Shown: one piece after another, positions 31,616-42,631 of the stretch
Position numbering within the stretch: the first letter of the stretch is position 1
Layout of the letters: each line of letters begins with the position of its first letter
Source: Cliona cf. orientalis
Taxonomy: Eukaryota; Porifera; Demospongiae; Clionaida; Clionaidae
DNA length: 64,000 nt
Direction of reading: 5' to 3'
NCBI GenBank assembly: GCA_963930775.1
Contig: OZ005701.1
Span: 4,471,669 to 4,535,668, forward strand
Program-made: the position numbers and the translations under genes
Notes under the pieces: model-generated
What the model saw: only the letters and a program-made list of their open reading frames with translations
Databases searched by the model: none
What the model was told of the DNA's origin: nothing

Positions 31616-32217
31616 AGATCATACATACATGTGCACACAATTACCATAGATCGTAATTCCTGACTGAGAAGATGAGGCCTAAGGGGTAGTCACCATTATG
31701 AATCCTGTAATTTCTGTTAATGCGTAGTGCTGGACCATGCCCAGCCCCTTCTATGCACTCCCATGAGAAAGGGTCTGCACATCTGACATGTCTTCATTTC
31801 CAGGCACCAATCAGATGACAGATAATTTACACCAATTGCTCTCGATCATTGAAATTTTTTCACGCTAATTTTTTGTGTGTTAGTGACTTCATAGAGGATA
31901 TTATGGCAACCTTTACTGCATTGGCAAAAATCTCTTTCCATGATGTTTTTCTGTAACGCAAAGGTAGCTGGGCTTGGCAAAATTTTTATCTAACAAAAGC
32001 ATAATATATGATACGGTAATACAGTCGCTACATCATAGTCTTCCTTATGTTTGAGAGCCAAGAACAATAATTATCATAATAATTATATTGTTTGCTTCTA
32101 TTGACCTACGCTATATGGTGTCTCAAATCTAATTGGCGGCAATAATAATACTCATATTGATGAATAGCCAAGATAAAAGTCGACAAGCTAAGCCAAATTA
32201 TGCCCTTATCTTCCTCA
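31616..32217. other. Gene-free interval, nothing defined
   Basis: AT-rich DNA downstream of the minus-strand oxygenase gene. It probably includes its 3' untranslated region. I see no repeat with clear ends and no exon. Confidence 0.5.
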
Positions 32218-33642
32218 TCAGTCATAATCTAGATCGTCCATGTCATCATCATCATCATCATTATCCCATTCAAACTCATCTTCACTTGCACTGAAGTCAT
32301 TGTGAATCCCCTCTTTTCGCCAGGTGATAATATGATTTCCCTGTTGTTTACCCTGCCAATCTTTGATGTTTAGCTTCATTGTTCCACCGTTACCAACTTC
32401 ACACTTACGTGCACCCCATGGTGGAATATCAACTAGTAGTACAGCTGCCTGATAGCACACTCCAACGTCTGCTGCTTCATTGCCATAGTAGGTGTAGGCA
32501 CCAGCAGGGGTAAACTTTTGATCAGGAACAGAGCACCACATCACAGCTTGTGGAGAAATGGTAGGAAAGTCATTATATTGTTCGAGAGCTCCTAGTTCAA
32601 GTTTCAGTGATGCTTCACTTTCTTGCCAGGATTGGTAGGTGCCAAAGCAACGTGAAAAATCGGGTAATAAATGCCAGTGCCTTGCTCCAGCAACTACCGG
32701 TTGAACTCTAACCTTTAGACCAATAGACCGGGCTACAGAATATACCATGTAGTCAGGTCCCTTCAGCAAAAAAGGGAGCATCTGATGGAAGTCACCATCA
32801 CTCAGGTCAGAGAAGGCATATAGATATTGGCATTGAAATCCTAAACAGCCCCCACCACGTAAAAAATGTGGAGTATTAACGGACTTCTCAAGAAGGTGAT
32901 AAAATGGATTACCAGTAGGAATCAGAGGCAGCCTTTCACTAGCCGAGTAGAGATTATAGGTCAGGGTGAAACGATGCCCACTGGTCACTGGTAGGATCTC
33001 ATGCTCCACATCACTGAAGAATGCTGCCCATTTGATGGCAATCTTCAATGGATCCTCTATTTTGGATGACCAATCAAAGTCCACCCTGCAGCCGTGATGG
33101 CGAGTGACTAGAGTTCCTCCGCTAAACTGGCTGGGAAGACAAACTACAAGACTGCCAAACATTTCCTTGGAGCGTGGTGTATCAACATGGGTCTTGAAGT
33201 ACCCTCCTTCACAATAGCTGTTCAATTTGTGGATTTCAGCTCGGATGCACCGGTTGGGCAACATCAACGACTCAATTTCATTCATAATGGTTGTGCTGCT
33301 GAGATTAAATGAAGTCATGAAAGCTTCGCTGTCCAGCTTAAAAGCATTACGATAGCTTGGGTCTGTCACTTGTTTCTTCCCCTTGCCAAAGCTGGCTATT
33401 GAGCTTGCTTCAATGAATTTCAACAGGTCTGCTTCAGTTGCTCCTGGTAGCTTAATTTCGGATAAATAAGTGTCGTTGCTATTGCGGTAAGCTACTCGGA
33501 TAGCCTCAGATATTTCCAAAGTTCCTCCACAGCAGAAGGAGCTGGATAAGCCACTGGCTACATCTCCCAGACCTTGTAGTAAACTTTTCTCTGACAATTT
33601 CTGAAGTGACGAAACGCGACCTGCTCTCCTAGTGAAAGCCAT
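32218..33642 (-). CDS. 2-oxoglutarate/Fe(II) oxygenase, intronless
   Basis: 474 aa in one exon. A prolyl-4-hydroxylase-like double-stranded beta-helix fold is indicated by ICRAEIHKLNSYCEGG-type sequence leading to H152-x-D154 (THVDTP), then H214 (SDVEHEILP) and R224 (SGHRFTLTYN). These are the HxD...H iron triad and the 2-oxoglutarate arginine or its neighbour. SGGTLVTRHHG between them is typical of the family. The region after residue 240 is less conserved, and the last 20 residues are almost all Asp/Glu. It presumably hydroxylates a protein or small molecule; the substrate is not deducible. No signal peptide is seen, so it is probably cytosolic or nuclear. The upstream start is set by the first in-frame ATG. 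Confidence 0.85.
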   Translation of the reverse strand: MAFTRRAGRVSSLQKLSEKSLLQGLGDVASGLSSSFCCGGTLEISEAIRVAYRNSNDTYLSEIKLPGATEADLLKFIEASSIASFGKGKKQVTDPSYRNAFKLDSEAFMTSFNLSSTTIMNEIESLMLPNRCIRAEIHKLNSYCEGGYFKTHVDTPRSKEMFGSLVVCLPSQFSGGTLVTRHHGCRVDFDWSSKIEDPLKIAIKWAAFFSDVEHEILPVTSGHRFTLTYNLYSASERLPLIPTGNPFYHLLEKSVNTPHFLRGGGCLGFQCQYLYAFSDLSDGDFHQMLPFLLKGPDYMVYSVARSIGLKVRVQPVVAGARHWHLLPDFSRCFGTYQSWQESEASLKLELGALEQYNDFPTISPQAVMWCSVPDQKFTPAGAYTYYGNEAADVGVCYQAAVLLVDIPPWGARKCEVGNGGTMKLNIKDWQGKQQGNHIITWRKEGIHNDFSASEDEFEWDNDDDDDDMDDLDYD

Positions 33643-35040
33643 CTCAACTCAGCAGCTATCTCTCCAAACCTCCCTAGGGCTCTTGAACAGATAGTTCAGA
33701 AATATGTTTGCACGACAGCTATTTGCACGATCTATATAGATCCACAGCTTGCCACGTGCATTGGTTAATAACTGCGCATGCTCGTACACTCCTAGCGCTG
33801 GCACGTATGGGTGCCATTTCCGACTATATATATATATATATAGCTGCGAGTCTGCTTCACAAACACAACATAAATGTCAATATCGGGATCATACCTTGAA
33901 TTAACTATAGAATGCTTCCTGGCACTCAACTTATGTAGCTGCAATGCCACGATGTACATCTAGTCAGGCAGTGTCAAGTTAGCATGGTCTATAAAGCATC
34001 GTAATTCTTTGATACCATACCACACTGTGTTTCAGCTAAGTTCAGGTCTATAACGTACTACTAGTACGTAATAGATCTGAGGTAGTCTATAATTTTACCG
34101 TGTTTTATATATGCTAATAAAACGCATGCTCTAGAAAATTCGCGTTCTAGTTCTAGGATGGTGCGCGTGACGACCTTTACCAGAAAATCGTGCGAAATTA
34201 AAAGTCATACTTTTTTAGCTTGCGTTCTATTAGCATCATGTAGCATGCGTTCTCCCTAATTGTGGCAAAATATCGCTTCATTTTACATGTTTATGGGCAT
34301 TTAATATTCTCCACGTCCCTTGTTTCTCTGCCCTCGTGCCAGTGTATTACTAACTGTCTGCATGAAAGTATCCTCACCACTTATGGTGAATGGGCATCGC
34401 ACCCGGGGGGGGGGGGGGGGGGCACTTTTATGACCGGCCGCACCCACTTTTAGATTATGCCATAGAACGTTTTGCCTGGAAGGTAGACTACTTTCATCAG
34501 TACTCGAGTTGCCAGCAGCTTCTATCTGCCCTACAGTTGTCCCTGCTGCTTTTTTGCTCACTAAATTCAGTGCTATTCATGAACTCATTCCCGTTAATTA
34601 GTGGGCGTGGCTATAAATTTTACGTGTCATCTGCCCCTTGCCTTCCAATTGCTTCTGACTCAGGACAAACACTATAATCCTACAAGAGATGTTACGTAGG
34701 CCTAAAGAATGACATTATACAACTATTCTGGATCCAAGGCATTCTCCAGCTTGATGGCAGGAAATTTTCGAATTTCACAAGTTTACAGCCACCCATGAAA
34801 ATTTTCTCTAGGCATGCCACATCCATTTATGTGATCAGTTTAACAATCCGCGAAAGTTTTCTCTGCAAAATGCTCCAATCTTTAAAAGTTTTCACCCTCG
34901 AAAGTTTCCCACTATATGGTACCCATGCAGTTACTGATAATAACCTAAGAATGATATCACCAAGATGATCATAGTTTCAAAAATCTATGTTCGCACTCAA
35001 AATATCTATAAGTTTACAATTCACAAAAATATGCATTTAG
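33643..35040. other. Intergenic region between oxygenase and mannosidase
   Basis: It holds a TGCGCATGCTC half-palindrome near 33773, a (TA)n run at about 33824-33842, a short repeat with paired GCGTTCTA motifs (about 34120-34255), a poly-G-containing dispersed repeat (34385-34625) and a degenerate TACCGTATAGCGGGAAA-type MITE (34741-34922). No gene is seen. Confidence 0.6.
34385..34625 (+). repeat. Dispersed ~240-bp repeat, copy 1
   Basis: It shares TCATCRGTACTCGAGTT, AGCAGCTTCTATCTGCCC and AATTCAGTGCT with an inverted copy at 48075-48345. A 16-G run replaces the G/C-rich GGGGGTCAGGGG part of the other copy. Both copies carry the CCTACAGT-GTCCCTGCT block. Confidence 0.65.
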
Positions 35041-38000
35041 TTATATTTTAGCACTAACTTCAAATGTCCGTATTTCCATTGCATAAAGGGTCAAAGCAAA
35101 CTTTGGACCAAGAACTGGCTCACCAATAGAGGACGGTCTATGAGATTTAGGTCCAACTGTGTACATGTATATTGTGTGAGTGTGCATGGGGGAGGGGGGT
35201 TGGGATAATGATGTTACCTACATTGTCACAAAAACTATACTCAAATTACCATCAGTTGTCCACTTGAGTCGGGTGACTGGTGCCTCAGTGTTTCCTCCTA
35301 GAGCTAGCTCTCTAACTGATGTTATCTCAAAGACAAATAAGTCCTGTTTGCATGCATGTGTGAGAGGAGACAGAGAGAGAGAAAGGGGGATGTATCAGTA
35401 GTAGTCTAGCACCAACTATGTAAGATTAGAAGGGTAGAATGATTTCAGTGAGACTCACAGACAAAGATAGCGTAGCAGGTTCATTCCATGGAGCTTCATC
35501 CATCTCAAACTGGTGCTCTAATCGAATTAGATACTTATCATCTCCCAAGAACTCGAGAGTCAGCAGGTGCACATTTAAAGGAAGCTCTCTAGTTAGACCT
35601 GTGAACTGTTGGTATAATCATAGCATGAAACTCAATGTACATGTACATTATATTGATTGAAAACATTCATATACACCCCTACCTTCACTCATACTTTGAT
35701 CTTTAATCTGCATAGTTACCCGGGAACAAGGCTAATGATCTGACATATGTACATGCACACACTAACAGTGGATAGCATGCCGTTCTGCTTATACATGTAG
35801 GTAGAGATCTGGGGAGGAGGCTAGTCAAAGACTACCGTAAAGCGACATCTTTCTGCGTGAGTTTTATTTATGCGAATTATGCGAGTCAAGTGACAGTCGC
35901 ATAAATTTGAATCCGCATAAATATTATTGCGCCATATGTTTATAATGCATGCAACGTTTAAACGCATAAATAAAAATCGCGTAAATTTTTCAAGAGGCGA
36001 TTCACATAAATTTTTCATGCACGGTACGTATGAAGAAGTATTATGCTATTACATTCTATTACAATTTGCAAAATTTGCACTAGAAAAGTTTTCGTATAAC
36101 ACACAAAGCATTCCCCATCCCCGAATTATACCAAGGGCTTATAGAGTCTATAAGCCCTTAGGTTACACCTACATTGGTGAAGTAGTTTTTCATGTAGTCA
36201 GATGGTGAACTGATATCTTTGGCAAATATGGGGTGTGGGTTCATCATCAGCATCTCTCCAATGGTACGACGGTACACCGTAGAATTCACAAAGTTATCCA
36301 ACAAGACAATGTGGTGTCCACGGACAATGAGTCCCTTGCCATCAAGACCTGGTTCATTCAAGGCCTCTCCCGGTCCACCATAGGCAGTGGTGCGGCGGTG
36401 AACCTACGCAATACCATACTGTAGAGCCACGATTTCATGCAGCACAGATACCGTATTCGCTCGATCAGACGCCGCTCTCGATTAGTCGCCGCTCTCGAAT
36501 AGTCGCCGCACCTCCGGAAGTGCTGAACGAAATAGTCGCCGCTCTCGAATAGTAGCCGCGCCACGCCTACTATTCGAGAACACCAGCACATGGACATGTC
36601 CCGCGACTCGTTTTCGATGGCAGGTACACGAGAACCAGTCTAGAGCAAGTTTTAATCTTCTTCTACATCAGCAAAAGGGCCAGAATCTCCTAGATCAGTT
36701 CTGTCAATCGACAGTTTCTCTGAGGATTGCCTCTCTGGCATCTACTGGTATTAATAAACGCCGCTCTTCGAATAGTCGCCGCTCTCGAATAAACGCCGCA
36801 TAAACTCGGGCGATGAAATAAATAGTAGCCGCGGCGTCTGATCGAGCGAATATGGTACATGTGTATTATGTGTGAGGGTAGTTTAGATATTATGGTGCTG
36901 GGCTTGTCGGGCAAACTATGATCAAGAGCAGACAATTAACTTTGAAATCATGTTAAAATAAATTGTCTGAACACAGAAATACCTTCTAATATCCCTGGAC
37001 CATGTACTGTATGAGGGTCTAAAAATTAATACTACCCAGCAGGTAAATATGGGGTGTGGATTCATCATGAGCTCTCCAACACTATGACAGTACACAGTGG
37101 AATTCCCAACAAGACAATGTACAAACATGATACCATTATCTCCATCTGTCCATCATTCAAACTGGCCCCTCCTTGAGATCGATCGTTGAGAACAGTGAAC
37201 TGCACATCCTTTGTCATGTCCTATTACACATAATAGTATTAGCATGTACACCTATGTTGTAACCAGCTTACCCTCATGAATATACATGAGGTAACAGGGT
37301 AAAAGTTTTCAGCCACTGGTGAAGTTTCATTAAGTTTCCAAGTTGGTCGAAAATTACGTCTGCATGCGTGCATACAACAAGACTAGGTATGAAGTGACAT
37401 TGTTATCAGTTGTCATCTGCACAGAAATAAACGAAGACATCCAGGATAGTTAAACATGTGCAAGTTTACCAAACAGTTAAGTTGTCCACAATCTTCAATT
37501 TTGCTAAGTAAAACAGTGCATCATGTATTACAGGAGGGAAGGACCTCTGATCCCTGACGTGTAATCACAAGAATTACTCACATTCTTTTTTGCATCTCTC
37601 GTCCATTGGCATCAGTGTACCAGGTCATGTTGTTGTCAATATCAGTTGTGAATCGACTAACAATCTCCTTACCAAGATGATCTCTGCAATATTACGTGAC
37701 ATACGTACACACATGAGCATAATGTACATGTAGTTGACAGTGTGTACATTACCCTTATGCATGTATACCGTATAGTGGGAAACTTTGGTGAGGTTTTTTT
37801 TTTAATTTGGTGATTTGGAATTTATAGATTGCCAAATAATTTACAACTCACTAATTTAATGCATGCGTGCCTATGGTGGTAAGCTATCAGATCACCAAAT
37901 TTAACTGTTGCCAATATCAATGGAGAGCCATTTTGCCAGATTTAATGCTCGCCAAAGTTACCTATAGCTACTATACGATATTTCTCAAATAAATACATAC

Positions 38001-41000
38001 CGTAGCTAGAAACATACTTGATAGGTATAGGTCCAACAGTGAATTCAAATTCAATGATGGGTAAATTGTGGAAGATCCTGACAGACTGATATACCCATGA
38101 GCTGAACGTCTGAGTTGCTTCTATAAACAACTCACCCTGCATTTATTTATGCATGCGTGTAAATGACCGCTATATAGATTACTCCACTATACTTCAACAT
38201 AATTTATAATACTAGCACCATACCTGTAGCCTCGTTCCCAGGCCCCCCCTCTCCTTTTCCAACTTTTTTTTGTGAAAGCAGCACTGTGCATAATGGAGCA
38301 CGTGGCCGCCATGATCATGGCCATCAGCCGGCCAAGGTGGCCACGGGTGGGCACGGTTCCATACCGCGTACTAGGCTCACCCTCTCCTTCGATTTTTTCG
38401 CGTGTAATATTCGCGTGCAAAAAAAGTGAGAAAAGGAGAGGGGGAGCCTGGAAACGGGGCTACCATACCTGTGTGATCATAAGATCATCAACCACACCAT
38501 TTGGGCTCACATCAAAAGGTTTAGTCCCATTGGGTCTGTAGCACAACACAATTATATACAAGAAAGATTAAATCTCAAGACTGCATGCGCAGTATCTATA
38601 ATAGCCTTGACAATTGGTGCCACTGACGTAGCAGCAGTATAAATGTAATAGCTATTATCTACAAATGTACATGTATTACAGGTGTGCCAGGGATAGATTC
38701 CAAATAGCAACCCAGAGTTTAGTGTAGCCAGCTAGACTCACTCCCTCTCCTATTCATTATGCTGAAGTATAAAACTCCAACTAATAATCTGGAGAGGGGA
38801 CAAGGGTCTAGCTGGCCAGACTACCCAGAGTTTTAACATAAGTTGTAGTGATTTCACGTTTGGATAATAATACATGTAAGTGTCCATCACAAGTAACTAC
38901 ATATATGCAATACAAGAGGGCTTTTACCTGAACACATATGCCCCTGAGGTTTGTGTTGAGTTAATATTGTTTCCAGCACTTGAGTTGTACCAGTAGAAGC
39001 CCTGGTCCACATTGATTGAGATTGCACTCAACTTGTTGGTAATACTCTTCACTCGTTTTGTAATGCCATCAAACACCACTTGGACAGCCTGCGTGACCAT
39101 TCAGCATTGTACAAAATAGTTGCACCTTGTATGAACTCCATCATGCATTGTTATAATAATTATTATGATCAATAAAATTAATATCTGCTGTTTTGGCATA
39201 ATAGTATAATAATTATACTATACTCATCATACATGTACCTCATTCTCAATTGGAATATCTTCCTTGACACTTTGTGGAATTATCTTTGTTGGAGAGAGCT
39301 CGGTGACCTTTACACCCTTCATGGCCGATTCATTGGTCGATACTCGAACAAAGTAGGTTTTGAATCCAAGAGCTGGAAGGCTATCCTAAAGTTAATTTCA
39401 AACACGAACCATTGTACATGCAGCTACTGTAATCTGATACACTTACTCCAATGATGAGCTCATACGGTGATGAACCAGTCAAACCAGTGCGGGCTTGAGT
39501 AGTTGCTTTAGTCACCTTGACAACCTGTAGTGAGTGAGCATGTATGGTGAGCATATATACTACGATTTGTAAAATTATTACCTGAGCCATGATGCTTTGT
39601 CCCAAGTCATCAGTGACTGAGACTTGGGGAGAGTTGATGGGAAATCTCATAAAGAAATCACGAGAATGTCCAATGGGATTGTAGATCAAAGCATTGAACT
39701 GCGGTACATTAAGCATAGATTCACTACTAAAGGAATCAGCAATCATGTAGTAGAATATGTAATCTACATACATGTACGTCAGAACAGTGGCATCAAAGGA
39801 GATGCCCCTTGCATGTTAAGGGAATGTTTGCTTCAGTTGCATGTACTGGACCGGTAACTGAGATCAATGCATGCAGGGAATCCTCACTTCAAGTGAGCTC
39901 TTACTGAGGGATTAGCTTGACTGTAACACTGAAATTTAATGGCTGGTGAATGTATATCTGAAACGCACATTTCCTTGTTCAGTTGCTGGACAAATGCTGA
40001 CATTGAGGTATTCACAGGACTGGAAATCTGGAGGAGAGGAGCCTGACTTGCCCACGATGAATGCCCCTGCCACATCTTGAACTAGAGTTTCACACTCCGC
40101 CTGGCCAATGTGAAGCCTTTTGGCATAGTCATAAGCAACATGCTGCTTCTCAGTGCCCCTGCAATGGAAGCAACAGTAAATACATAAGAATACTGGAGCA
40201 GCATGTATCGATCTGCAAAACATTTAGCTCACGAGATGGCATCATGATGTTGGTTAACTGCAAGAGCCTCCTCTAAATTATGAATGAGAATAGTATGAAA
40301 CTAGAGCTCTGTAGAGCACATACCCCGTCCGCACATTGTGCAATCTGTAGATTTACTTTCGTGTGCATGGTTATAATTTTGTAGAATTAGTGGTAGAAAT
40401 GGCTTGGTTGTGATGTCAGCCAAAAAAACACTGATTCTCTCTCTGCACCAAATCTAGACTAGGAAAATATGAACTGCTATTACATAATATTATATGATAT
40501 TGTACATATTGTTGTATTATCTTACAGGTCAGATTCAGGTTCCATAGGGGATAGCAGACAGTATAGAATTTGAACATGTCAACGATCCTTACCAATTCAT
40601 ATACTAGGCCAGTTAGTTTAATTAGTTGTGCGCATGAGCAGAAAGCTATGCATTGAGACTAGGCACTGTCCATAGGCATGGCTATGACGGCTAACAAAAA
40701 GGCACTATTTGTGACACTCGTGGATCGTATCCCTCAATTTGAAGGGTACTGAAGCCAGTTTTTTGCCAAATTCGACTGATTCATTGTGCTAACGAGTCGC
40801 TCAGGTGCCTAAGTCTTGAGACATCGGGATTTTTGTGCTCACGACAACAACAACAACACAACCGATTACTTTACTCCCTTGCACATGCGCACGGGGTAAT
40901 AACATCATACAGCCAATTTTCATCAAGAGAAAAATTTGCCAATTTCACCACCTGTTGCCATTCATCTGTGAAGTTATCAATGATTATTAGACAATAATAC

Positions 41001-42588
41001 GGCAACATTTACTGCATTGGCGAATGCATATTGCAAAATGTCACCACAATGTAAAATTCTGGGCTAGGCAAAATTTTCTCCCGTATACTTTCTCAGCTAT
41101 AGTATACAATACACATAGATAGATGTGTATATACATGCTTCTTAATATTAAGGCAGTACTTAAATGTATCTCATACTTCTCTTCCTTGTTCCCTCTATGC
41201 CCCCCCCCCTTCCCTCTCTCCCTTCTCTCGCTCCTTACTTAATTTTTCTGACGTAGCAGTTGTCGTCCTTGCTTTACTCAGAGGCTCTCCCAGTACCTCC
41301 AGCTGCTTACACACTTGTAAGAGAGAATTTAACTTCCTAGCATAGCCTTTCAGAGCTGGACGACTTGTAAAGTAGCCTACAAATAATGTAATAATGACAA
41401 CAAACAAGGATAACAAACAGTGACACAAGGTACAACACTTAACAAGAAATTAAAACCTCACCAAAGTTTCCCTGCAATAATACGATACACGTACATGCAA
41501 ACTGCACGGACTTCTGCTGAGGATGTTCCTCGGTGGTACCGGTTATCCTGACTTACCAGTCCAGTAGGCCCACGGTCCACTGGCATAAGGGAAGAAGTCG
41601 TCCTCCTTGACTGTCCAGCTCAGTCCAGCCTGGTAGACAGCATCAAGGTATCGGGACGGGGTGGAGTAGAACACCTTGATCCGAGGCTCCTGTACAACAC
41701 ATGCAGAGGAAAATGGATGCACTAGCTGTTTTAAGTGCACACAGAAATCTCACTGCCCAGACATACTCTGATTGGATCAATTATACCTTATCAACCAGTC
41801 AGGGTCTTGTATACATGTGCTTATACACAAAACTTTCCTAATAGCGATCAAGCGCTTAGGCCAACAAAACGGCATGAACTTAACAACAAATACGCGCTTA
41901 TACGCGAAATGCATCTAATAACGAGAAAATATGGTACTATGGTACATTCTGGAACTCTCAATGATAATTACATGTACCTTCTGCATGGTGTACTCCATCA
42001 GTTTGTCAATGTTCTTGTAGTTCTCAATGGCACTCTCATACTGAAAGTCACTGCCAAAAGTGAATATGACATTGTTTGTTCTGAGGTTACCAGCTTGGAG
42101 AAGAATGTCCTTAATGAAGGCATCCACACGCTCGTCCACATTGTAGTCAAACAGACTGGGATCATCCTGGAGTTCGGGTACATGTGTGTGTTCTCTACCT
42201 TCCACCAGGGTTGGTAATGATTTACCAAACTTCATTTTTGTTGCATAGTGATTTAAAGTATAGGTGCAGCTGATGGGTATTTCCGATAAGAACACACAAG
42301 CAAGGACAAGCAAATAAGTCAGTAGACCCAAACAAAGGGAGATCACTGCCTAGTAAACCATTTATCAAGAGTATACTCTTGCCTTTATGGGTGGGTCAGC
42401 ACATAGTAGGTCAAAGCAGAAGCCAGGAGGTGGACCGTAGTGAAAGAGAAGGATCCCAGTAAACAGATCAGATGTGTTTCCAAGAGATGGACTGGGCCTC
42501 CACACCATCTCCATTGTGTTGTCCTTTAGTCGCTGGTTCTTATCATCATAGTCATTGCGAGCAAAGAAAAGGCCATCGAAACCCATCT

Positions 42589-42631
<43 letters not shown>

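Noticed and set aside
41735..42217. 160-aa plus-strand open frame
   Set aside because: It is the antisense shadow of mannosidase exon 6 and its flanking introns.
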